Positions 55,601-64,000 of a DNA stretch of 64,000 nt are shown in pieces. Position 1 is the first letter of the stretch, and every line of letters begins with the position of its first letter. This DNA is from Rosa chinensis (lineage: Eukaryota; Streptophyta; Magnoliopsida; Rosales; Rosaceae). The notes beneath the pieces were generated by a model. The model was given only the letters and a program-made list of their open reading frames with translations. It was not told the origin of the DNA and did not search any database. The position numbers and the translations under genes are program-made. Location: contig NC_037091.1 in NCBI RefSeq assembly GCF_002994745.2, positions 56,901,612 to 56,965,611 on the forward strand. The letters are read 5' to 3'.

Positions 55601-55956
55601 CGCGCTCGCGCTTCGCGATACCAGGAGAGCTCTGCTGTGCTGATGGAGGATGGCCAGTGCCCTATTTTCGCTCGATGTTTTTGTGCACCCCAACTGCTGA
55701 AGTCTCCAGAGGTCCTTCGGAGGACTGGAATGGGTCGACGGATGGGTAGGTCGTAAAGGGCAATAGTGTTGTTGGGGATAGAATCTCGCGGCGCCGGACC
55801 TAGTCCGACGTTATGATTTGGAAGCCTGAGAAGCATAGGTCTCTGGATAGTAGTGTGGATGTGACAGCGGGCGCCGATGCTGGTTCCCCAAGTATGGGCG
55901 ATCTTCTCATTGAGTTCCTCCTCTTGATCAATGACTATTTTCTTAGGAGGAGCCAT
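52691..55956 (-). pseudogene. E3 antisense gene: plant mobile domain (PMD) protein with coiled-coil tail
   Basis: ATG at 55956 (MAPPKKIVIDQ). The first ~350 residues carry plant-mobile-domain features (PF10536-like, by eye): LPNHNVGLGPAP, IALYDLPIRRPIP, HWPSSISTAELSWY, ITGLSIDGEPYL, FLEYWLCKFIF. A frameshift near 54945 leads to MPYCDLVLGRTF…ELYAPNHFARQFGLAQLVPFPLYDA, then stops and further segments (about 54650-54300, 53812-53579, 53439-52747) separated by apparent introns or frame breaks. The last part is Pro/Glu-rich followed by a coiled coil. PMD proteins occur in plant transposons and as domesticated host genes. It occupies the same antisense position as the unrelated aORF of E1/E2. Confidence 0.78.
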
Positions 55957-56222
55957 TTCTGGGTTTCTGAGGAAGAAGATGTTTGGAATGAGAGGGTTTC
56001 TGGGTTTAGGAGACTAAAGAGTTTCTGATGTGACAGGTTCGAAATGGCTGCTGGATGTAAATAAGAGATTTTGTGAGGGAAACGATACGACGAAAAGCCG
56101 TTTTGCAAAGCGAATGGACGTAACCCTCATTAATGACCTCGTTTCGGTCGCAAGGCGTGTCGTTTTAACCCGCTTCAATCAGTTACATTTTCGCGGGCCT
56201 GATTTCGGGGCCTGAGGGGTTA
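55957..56222. other. E3 antisense-gene upstream region and polypurine tract
   Basis: Contains the presumed leader of the minus-strand PMD gene. The sense tract GGGGCCTGAGGGGTTA (56207-56222) abuts the 3' LTR and is the likely polypurine tract. Confidence 0.6.
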
Positions 56223-56976
56223 TGTTTGAGCCCAAAAGTAATTTTGGCAAGATCTTTTAGTGGATTTAACTTAGAGGGCCGATACCTGCGGCCCAAAAAT
56301 AAGCCTACTTGGGTTTGGGTTACAGCTTCACCCATTCCGTAATCCATAAGGAAAACGTGCCCTTATTGGAATTGAGTAGCCGAGATTGAATAAGAGACTT
56401 CAATCAATAATCCTTCTATGGCAAGGAACAGTCGAAACCCTAGGTATAAATACCAGGTTTCAAGGACGAATTAAACACAAATCTCAAATCAACTAATCGC
56501 ACAGATTATCAAAGCCTCCCCGGAGCAAACCTTTAACCTAGTTGAAACCCGGCGACCGTACTCCTAGTCCTAGTCTCTCCAAGACCCGACTATTAGTGCT
56601 ACTGCCACCGTTACAACCAGCGAAGCAAGGGTAACGCCCTCGCAACCCAGCGAAGCTAAAGTCACGCTTTAGTAAAACCCATGCTTTCTCATAACTTCCC
56701 AGTGATTGCTCTGCTCAACCTACAACATTGAGTATCGATTCGGTGATGCGAAAAGATCACAACCAAAGTCCTTACCAGAAAGGCGAGAAGTCCTTTTCCA
56801 AAAGGTAAGAAAAGAACCTTGTGACGAGGTTGGTGCTCTCCTCGTCCACATCGTTTGATTCAAGAAGTTAGGTCAAGGGACTCCCCGACGACTGCACCCC
56901 ATGGTGCTGGCACGCCTGCCCAATCACATCAGCAGAAGAGACAGTTTGCACCCATACTGGTTTTTAGAGCCAAACA
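56223..56976 (+). repeat. E3 3' LTR
   Basis: 754 bp, same length as the 5' LTR with about 43 substitutions by hand count. TATAAATA at 56445-56452. Confidence 0.93.
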
Positions 56977-56981
56977 GGCTT

Positions 56982-57477
56982 ATGGGATGAGAAAGATGCC
57001 CTTTGCGAGATTCCTTCGTGCACCTGTGAAGCATCCAAGGAAATCAAGGATTATATGGATACACAGAAGACAATGAAATTTTTAATGGGGCTTAATGACA
57101 ATTTTGGAACAATTCGCAGCAGTGTGGTGAACATGGAGCCCTTTCCTACCGTGAACAAAGCATATTCAATGACACTCCGCCCTGATAAACAAGTAGAGAT
57201 GTCTAGTGGGAAGGCTTTAGCGCAACCAGAAGCAGTAGCATTTGCGGTGAAGCAGAGCAATCGTGATTTTGAAGCTATCGAAGGAGGAGTCAAATGTGAA
57301 AAATGTAACAAGACCAATCACTCCACTAAAAATTGTCGTGCTTACCTCAAATGCACTTTTTGCAATGGAAGGTACCATACCTTCGAGTATTGTCACAGAA
57401 GGAAAGCTCTCATGGGGGAAGGTCAAGGGAGCTCCAAAGGAAATTATGTGGTCTCATTGCAGGACAACAAAAACAAT
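56982..57477 (+). pseudogene. gag: Copia gag, second half (split by E3 and then by the CACTA element)
   Basis: Continues the gag interrupted at 39803: LWDEKDALCE-like start, YMDTQKTMKFLMGLNDNF, then two zinc knuckles CEKCNKTNHSTKNC and CTFCNGRYHTFEYC, both CX2CX4HX4C. The frame is open until the CACTA end at 57478. Pol of this copia lies beyond the window. Confidence 0.88.
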
Positions 57478-57510
57478 CACTACTAGAATAACTTAATCAC
57501 ACGATAGCCA

Positions 57511-57660
57511 TCAGACGACACATGAGTTCTTGCTGTCTTCTGAGTTAGTCAGACGACATATTTTTAAAACCTGTCGTCTCATCTCTACTCATCCAACACA
57601 TGATCCTTTGGTAAATTTGAGAGATTTCAGACAACACTAACAAGAATATCTGTTGTCTGA
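57511..57660. repeat. CACTA subterminal repeats
   Basis: TCAGACGACA at 57511-57520 and 57549-57558, variant TCAGACAACA at 57627-57636, and inverted forms TGTCGTCTC at 57572-57580 and TGTTGTCTGA at 57651-57660. Such direct and inverted subterminal motifs are the usual transposase-binding sites of CACTA elements. Confidence 0.8.
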
Positions 57661-59972
57661 AAAACGGAAAAAAACAAACAATCATTAATTTATATTTATT
57701 TTTTTCTCACTCAAAACCTAGCAGCTGCCTTAGTGAAAAACCCGTGTTTCCCTCCCTTAGCTAAAAATTTAGGTCACTCTCCCTCCCAAATTGCTCTCGG
57801 CCTCCCTCTGACTCAGTATTGCGCTCACCCTCAATCCCCCTCACCATCGCTCTCACCCTTAATCTCCCTCACCCTCTCAACCTCATCGACCCTCTCAACC
57901 TCGCTCTCACTCTCAGCGGGTTTTTCTTACCTCGCTCTCACCCTCTCAACCTCGCTCTGATACAATAAGCCCAACATATAATTTGTAGAAGTAAGGAGAG
58001 AAACGAAGAAGGAAGAGATTGGCAAACTAATTGCAGACCCACTCAGGCAACGATTAAAGCAGAGAGAAGACTCTAGTGCATGTGAAATAGGAGCAACTGG
58101 AGTTCGAAAAAGTTGTCAAAGGCGCAAATCAAGGTCCAATTTCAACGCTTTAATTATCCAATTTCTGAAATTTCCAATTGGGTTTCGCGGTTTTGATTGT
58201 TATTGAAAAGCTAATTGCAGTTATGTTCATTGCTTCTGGAGACGACAATACGATTAAGTGCATTTTGGTGGGCTTAACTCACCTCTCCATTTTGTTGCAG
58301 CTAAAGGGCACAACGAGGTCGTTTTGGGTTTTCTTTTTTTCTTTTTCTGGGTTTGCTTCCCATTTGAAATTGATGACCGTTTGGTTTTTCTGATTTTGGT
58401 TCTTTTCTGGCTTTGATTCAGATTATTTCATTGCTTTTGGAGAATGGAGCTGATGTAAACTCCAGAAATTACTGTGGGCAGGTATGATACTTGGTGCTGT
58501 CCTAATCTAATTGTGAGTTTGTTTATTTGATTTTGAGCATTCCAGTCTCTGTTTGAGTTAATTCTGAGATGTTGGTAGTTAGAAAGATTGTAACAGTGTG
58601 GTTTGATGCATAAATTGGGACCTGGAGTTGAAAATTGAATATCATGATGGGATAATTGAGCTTATTATTTGATTGCAAATAAACTTTCCACATTTTATCT
58701 TGAATTTATTTTCTTTAGTTCTATAACACAGTTGCATAATTATAATGATGGGGCATAATTGTAATACGTGGGTATGTCAAGGCCATGATAATTGTATTTG
58801 AACTTAATTCTTACTGGACCCAAGGCTTTTGTGTGGACTCATTTTAGAATTGAGGTTGCTACAGCATTTATCATTTCCTAACAACAGAACACAAAATCTT
58901 TGATCCTAAGCTTGTAGCCTTTGTGATTTGCAATCCAAATGTACTAGTTTCATAGCTTAGTCACTCATTAGTTTGATATTGGATATTCAGTAATTTAGAT
59001 ATTTACTATTATCAATTTAGCCTAAAGTGGTAACATGAGAGAAAGAAGCTAGTGAAAACAGCAAGTTACAGGCTAACATGGCAAGCAATATTCCTAGTTC
59101 TCTTTCTAAAGCTTTTGCAGCTTTTGCTTCCTCTGGTTTGTGTGCTTTGGTATCTAGCATTTATTTTGTTGGGGACCTAGAATTTACACTTGGTCCGTTG
59201 GGTGTAGTATGTTAAGGATGATATGTGATGTATTGGTTATAAAGTTTAGTTTGGCCTTTTCTCTAGCAAATTGAAATTGCAAGTTTGCTTTTAGACTGGT
59301 GTTCATAATGCAGCAAAGTAGTTTTGCAAAAAAATAAAAAAATAAAAAAAATAAAAAAAACCAAAAATAAATAAATAAATAAATACCTGTTGTTGTGTCT
59401 GTGATTGTGTATATTACGTTTGGCATGAGATTTTAATATTCTCATATCCCACTCGTGCTAGAGTTGTTTTTTAATAGTTCATCTATTGCTCTTGATAGGG
59501 AAGGTTGGTTGGTATATAAAGATATTAGGGTTGAAGAAGGTCAGCTGGTGTTGCTGGGCTGAATTAAGTTTGCTTTCCTTAAGGTATGTCTCTTTGTTTC
59601 TTCTTTGAACATGACCTTATAAATTGGACTCATGCCTTGTAGTTTGCTGCTTGTGTTTGTGAGTTATGTGATGTATATACGCCTTGTGGTTTGCTGGTTG
59701 TGCTTTTGAGTTATGTGATGTATATATGCCACACATTAATGCTTAGGGATGTTAATTCTATAAATGGTTTACATTTAGACAGTGGGAGATAATATGTTTT
59801 ATTCTGCTAATTAATGCAAGTTCTTTATGTTTTTCTAGAATATGAAAACATACTTAGAAGCTGTTACATATGATTTGAATTGGCTTCCTTCTTTTAAAGT
59901 AGCTGCATTGTGTTGATACATAGGAAAATGCTTTTCTAAGTTGTTTGAACTTGAATATATTTTGTTTTTAGA
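57661..59972 (+). other. CACTA 5' non-coding region
   Basis: About 2.3 kb without a supportable gene. Includes a CT-rich part (57770-57960), T-rich introns-like sequence and an (AAAT)n microsatellite at about 59333-59383. The upstream exons of the transposase transcript may lie here; TTTTTAG just before 59973 could be an acceptor. Confidence 0.6.
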
Positions 59973-61045
59973 ATGGATAAGTCTTGGATGCATGCTGATA
60001 GAAGATCACACGCATATCAGCTAGGTGTTGAGGAATTTCTTAGGTTTGCTGTAGAGAATTCTACTGATGTAAATAATATCAGTTGTCCCTGTGCAAAATG
60101 TGGGAGCATAGATGGGATGTTTTCGGCTAGGGTCATAAAAGATCATCTATATTTTAATGGTGTAGATGAGAGTTACAAAGATTGGGTATGGCACGGGGAA
60201 CCATCTAGGGCAACTGTGAATGCTAATGAAGAGGTATCCAAAGCCACTGTAAATATGGTAGAAGATGGAGATGCAGCAGATAATATAGGGTTGGGAGATC
60301 AGGGAGAAAAGGGAGCTAGTGAGGATGAGGAGTTTTTTGTAAGTGGTGAGGATGAGCAGTATTCCGTAAAATTGAATGATTTCATGAGATTAGTCGAGGA
60401 TGGAGATAAAGTTTTGTATCCCGGTTGTACCAAGTACACAAAATTAAATGCACTTATACAAAATTTTAACCTTAAAGTAAAACATGGACTGTCTGATGTG
60501 TGTTATTCTGACATGTTGATCATGATCGGAATGTTTCTCCCTGAAGGTAATGAGATACCTGGTTCGCATTATGAGGCCAAGAAGTCTTTGGCTACATTAG
60601 GAATGGACTATAAAAAGATTCATGCATGTCCTAATGACTGCATTTTATACAGAGGACAATATGCTGATGTTACTAGTTGTCCTACATATGGGGAGTCAAG
60701 GTGGAAATTAGGCAAAGATAACATCGAGAAGCAAGGGGTACTCGGGAAGGTGTTGTGGTATTTTCCCCCAATCCCACGTTTCAAACGCATGTTTCAATCT
60801 ACAAAAACTTCTAAAAACCTAACTTGGCATGCGAATGAAAGGAGGAAGGATGAGTTTATGCGTCATCCGGCTGATGCCCCCACTTGGAAGTTAGTGGACC
60901 AAAAATGGCCAGAATTCGGTAATGACCGTAGGAACCTCAGACTTGCACTTTCATCTAATTATTTTAATCCTCACAGCTCTTTGAGTAGTAGATATTCATG
61001 CTGGCCAGTTATACTAGTTACGTATAACCTTCCTCCATGGCTATG
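59973..61045 (+). pseudogene. CACTA transposase (TNP2-type), N-terminal part
   Basis: ATG at 59973 opens the transposase-associated N-terminal domain (MDKSWMHADRRSHAYQLGVE … CPCAKCGSI … WHGEP, PF13963-like), an acidic linker, then the first part of the TNP2-like transposase domain (KLNALIQNFNLKVKHGLSD, MDYKKIHACPNDCILYRGQY, HPADAPTWKLVD). The frame is open for about 355 codons and ends at the solo LTR inserted after PPWLC. Confidence 0.9.
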
Positions 61046-61545
61046 TGTACCTACATGTGCCGGAACGAGCATAATTAGCCACGCTCATGGTACCGCCAGA
61101 GGTACCGACTCCCACCAAGGAGGTGACCTACGAAGGCACAGCCAGGCGGCCTACCGCTCAAGCCCTGGACCCCCCCCCCATATCACCTCTGACGCGCCGC
61201 CACGCGCCGCGTCAAGATAGCATCAGAAGCTCCAGACGCTGGGAATTGAAGCACATCAGTCCCACATCGGAAACAAGAAGAGGATCAACCTCTTCCTTAC
61301 CTATAAAAGGTCATCTCCTCTCTCCTTATTAATTACGCAATTACTACTCATTTATTGTTATGCTGCCCATATACAATGACTGACTTAGGCATCGCAGAAG
61401 TGAAGACCGCCCAACGCGGTCTCCCTCTGACGCCCTGTCTCTCGTGTTGCAGTAAATGGAAGTCATCTAATCCTCGGAGTAGCGATCCGCCCACCGGACC
61501 CACGTTAAACAAGGAACCGGCTACCGCCGGACTTGAGCATTAACA
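61046..61545 (+). repeat. Solo LTR of the Tat group inside the CACTA transposase
   Basis: 500 bp, TGTACCTACA…CATTAACA, exact CTATG duplications at 61041-61045 and 61546-61550. TATAAAAGG at about 61302-61310. Closely similar to the solo LTR at 26116-26611. Confidence 0.93.
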
Positions 61546-63240
61546 CTATGTATGAAAAGGAAGTTTATGATGTTAATATTATTGATTTCCGGACCTAAGC
61601 AACCCGGAAATGACATTGATGTGTACTTGCATCCTTGAATTGATGATTTAAAAGCTTTGTGAGATGGGATAGATGGAGTGTATGATGCATTTAGATGAGA
61701 GTACTTTAAACTGAAAGCTGTTTTATTTTGGCCAATTAATGACTTTCCCGCTTATGGGAATTTATCGGGCAGTGTTACTAAGGGATACAATGGCTGTCCT
61801 ATCTATTGTGAGAATACTAAACCGCATCGACTATGTCATGGACAAAAAATGGGCCATATTGGTCACAGGAGATGGTTACCGCGCCATCATCCTTATCGAA
61901 GTTGACTAAGGAGTTCAATAACCTACAAGAGTTCGAAACTGCCCCAGAACTTTTAAGTGGAGAAGAGGTCTTGAAAAGGGTTGAGAGCATGAACTGGCCT
62001 TTCGGTAAAAAGAACCATCCTCCAATGTATAAAGGTTTGGAAGATCAAGCCAGACCTTTTTGGAAGAAGAAGTCCATATTCTTTGAACTTGAATATTGGA
62101 AATTTCTTCCGGTTCAACATAATCTCAATATCATGCACATTGAGAAGAATGTATGTGATAGTATTACCAGTACATTATTCAACATTCCTGAGAAAACAAA
62201 AGATGGAGTCGCTGCTAGGTTGGATATGGTCGATATGGGCATAAGGACTGGTTTGGGACCAATACCAGGGCCAAAAAAAGACAAATTGCCTTTGGCAAGT
62301 TGGAATCTACTGTTAGAAGAGAAGAGAGCAATGTGCATGTCTTTTTTCAACATGAAGGGGCCTTACGGTATTTCATCAAATATAAGGAACCTTGTTTCCT
62401 TAGATGACCTACGGCTAGTTGGTCTAAAATCACATGACTGTCATATGGTGATGCAGCAACTATTGCCAATTGTGATACGTTCAAGTTTAGAGAAACCTGT
62501 CCGGTTTGCAATCATTCGGTTTTGTCTCTTCTTTAAGGCGATATGCAGTAAAGTGATAGATGTTAGAGAGCTAAAGAAAATGCAAGAAGATCTAGTTCTG
62601 ACAGTTTGTGAGCTTGAGAAGTACTTTCCACCTTCCTTCTTTGATATCATGATTCATCTCACAGTTCATCTCGTTAGAGAAGTAGAGCTTTGTGGACCAG
62701 TATTCTTTAGGTGGATGTACCCTTTTGAAAGGTACATGAAAACCCTCAAAGGTTATGTAAGAAATCGAAACCATCCAGATGGTTGCATTGTCAAGTCATA
62801 TATTGCTGAAGAAGCAGTGGAATTTGTATCAGAACGTATGCTTTCTGGTGAGAATATAGTTGGCATCCCATCAGTAGGCATATTTGATGAAAGCTGCAGC
62901 AAACCCTTATCTGGTGCTACTGTTGTGTCCATCTATGGGAAGGAGTTGGAGCAAGCACATCTCTGCGTATTACAAAATACAGAGGAAGCAAGACCATACT
63001 TCAAGTAAGTTTGTGTTACAATTTTGATCTAATGTTTACAGTTTGTTTGTTTAGTTATTTATGTTAATATGTACTAATCACATATCTTATTTTTGTAGTG
63101 AACATATGGAGATTTTGAAGCATACCTATCCTAGGTTAAAAAAAAAATGAGAATTGGCTAACCAATAAGCAAAATCAAACTTTTGCTGCATGGATATAGG
63201 ACCGGGTAAGTAACAAAAGTACCATTTAGTTGAATGTGAT
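61546..63240 (+). pseudogene. CACTA transposase, C-terminal TNP2 part and DUF4218-like region
   Basis: After the LTR the TNP2 core is still recognisable (PINDFPAYGNLSG, GYNGCPIYCENTKPHR with shifts) but has several stops between about 61600 and 61830. From 61833 the frame is open for 391 codons: KKSIFFELEYWKFLPVQHNL, the DUF4218-like KPVRFAIIRFCLFFKAICSK and VHLVREVELCGPVFFRWMYP, with FERYMKTLKGYVRNRNHPDG. An intron starts at 63008 (GTAAGT) and ends near 63099 (TTTGTAG); the next exon, TYPRLKKK, has a poly(A)-linked frameshift. Confidence 0.85.
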
Positions 63241-63305
63241 TTTCATCATTTTTTTTTTTTTTTGAATAATAGGCTATGCAGTAATTTATTTATGTGTTTT
63301 CACAG

Positions 63306-64000
63306 GTTCTTCAAGAATTGGGCGATCCTAATAATGATATTTCTGAAACTTTAAGGTGGATTACTGATGGAGCAAATCCAGATGTACCCACATTTTCTAG
63401 TTATATGGTTAATGGCGTTCATTTCAATACCAAGGAACGTGACGATGACAGACAAGTGCTGAATAGCGGTGTTTATTTACATGCTCATGCTTTACAAGTG
63501 GCTAGTGCAAGGGATAGAAACCCGAAACTAGATGATATGCAATTTTATGGAGTGATTACAGCTATAAGGAAGATGGACTATCAAAAGTTTCGAATCCCTT
63601 TGTTCAAGTGCGATTGGGTTGAAAATGCCAAGGGCATAGTAGTAGATGAGTTTGGGTTTACGTTGGTAAACTTCAATAGGATAGGTCATGTGGCTGATCC
63701 TTTTGTCTTAGGTAAGTATGTGAAACAAGTATGGTATGTAGATGACCCTCTTGATGATGATTGGTCAGTCGTTATAACATGTCCTGATAGAGATTATGCC
63801 CATGATCATGATCAAGAAGAAGAGCTTGGAAATCTGGAAGTTGAGCAGCAACCATTTATAGCAACAATGCCAGCAATTGAGACATGTGACAATACACTCG
63901 ATGTTCAGCAGAACCACTACATGCGAGAAGGGAATGAAGGGATATGGGTTGATAGATGTAGTGAATTTAGGGTCTGTTTATATAGGAACTTAATTCTTTT
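63306..64000 (+). CDS. CACTA transposase gene, DUF4216-like exon (runs off the window)
   Basis: After TTTTCACAG an open frame of about 231 codons reaches the window edge. It includes GVHFNTKERDDDRQVLNSGV and the DUF4216-like block FRIPLFKCDWVENAKGIVVD … FTLVNFNRIGHVADPFVLG, QVWYVDDPLDDDWSVV. These domains are normally the C-terminal part of the TNP2-type protein in plant CACTA elements. No stop in this exon, in contrast to the decayed TNP2 core. Confidence 0.85.

Larger units (their letters stand above)
39804..56976 (+). mobile_element. E3: large Tat-like Ty3/gypsy retrotransposon inside copia gag
   Basis: 17,173 bp including X copy C; 14.4 kb without it. LTRs of 754 bp each (TGTTTGAGCC…GCCAAACA), flanked by an exact GGCTT duplication (39799-39803, 56977-56981). 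Sense plus: gag, protease, RT, RNase H, second RNase H, integrase, spacer, then an antisense gene on minus (plant mobile domain) and a purine-rich tract before the 3' LTR. Two RNase H domains and an antisense gene before the 3' LTR place it in the Tat lineage. Hand count gives about 43 LTR differences, so it is much older than E1. The coding region has many stops. Confidence 0.93.
57478..64000 (+). mobile_element. CACTA (En/Spm) DNA transposon, 5' part
   Basis: Begins CACTACTAGAATAAC at 57478, the CACTA terminal signature, within copia gag. Subterminal TCAGACGACA-type repeats follow. A TNP2-type transposase gene lies on plus from 59973 to the window end. The right terminus and the 3-bp duplication partner are outside the window. 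A solo LTR interrupts the transposase. Confidence 0.9.

Noticed and set aside
57733..57960. 75-codon Ser/Leu/Thr-rich frame
   Set aside because: Low-complexity CT-rich DNA in the CACTA 5' region.
1..64000. tRNA, rRNA or organellar insertions
   Set aside because: No cloverleaf-like or rRNA-like sequence was recognised; only primer-binding sites resembling tRNA 3' ends were seen.

Overview
The window looks like a repeat-dominated stretch of a flowering-plant (probably eudicot) nuclear genome. It has spliced genes with GT-AG introns, plant-type LTR retrotransposons, a CACTA transposon, MULE-like and short TIR elements, and microsatellites. There are no operons or bacterial signals. The only host gene with clear identity is a MATE/DTX (DETOXIFICATION-type) membrane transporter. 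It is a pseudogene whose surviving exons lie between 16321 and 38210 and are separated by insertions.

Layout. (1) Positions 1-15492 belong to an outer Tat-lineage Ty3/gypsy element (E2, sense on +, 5' part outside the window). A second, nearly complete Tat element (E1, 1890-13573, sense on -, 516-bp LTRs, duplicated target TACCC) sits inside an intron of E2's antisense gene. Both elements carry a spliced antisense gene (aORF) with its own TATA box beside a ~60-bp tandem-repeat array. (2) 15493-38210 is the MATE locus. It holds a long-TIR element (15793-16135), exon 1 with an inverted duplication, one truncated and one complete ~2.7-kb solo LTR of a family called X here (copies A and B), a LINE-like insertion, a solo Tat LTR, a MULE-like element that captured leucine-rich-repeat sequence, another TIR element, and a young but defective Ty1/copia element (30312-37427) in an intron. 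(3) 39226-57477 is the 5' part of another copia element. Its gag is split by E3 (39804-56976), a 14-kb Tat-like element with an antisense plant-mobile-domain gene; E3 is itself split by X solo LTR copy C (48904-51701). (4) 57478-64000 is a CACTA/En-Spm transposon that entered the same copia gag. Its TNP2-type transposase is decayed and split by a 500-bp solo LTR (61046-61545).

How the parts relate. Exact 5-bp target duplications and intact LTR ends let the insertion order be read directly. By hand count the copia LTRs are almost identical, the E1 LTRs differ by about 2 percent, and the E3 LTRs by about 6 percent. Most premature stops look like C-to-T or G-to-A changes, as expected after cytosine methylation. 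The features most worth a second look are the conserved array of short stem-loops inside the X LTRs, the two unrelated spliced antisense genes carried by Tat elements, the 26-bp foldback in the MATE exon, and the young copia copy that lacks a protease active site. All family assignments come from reading motifs by eye; no database search was run.
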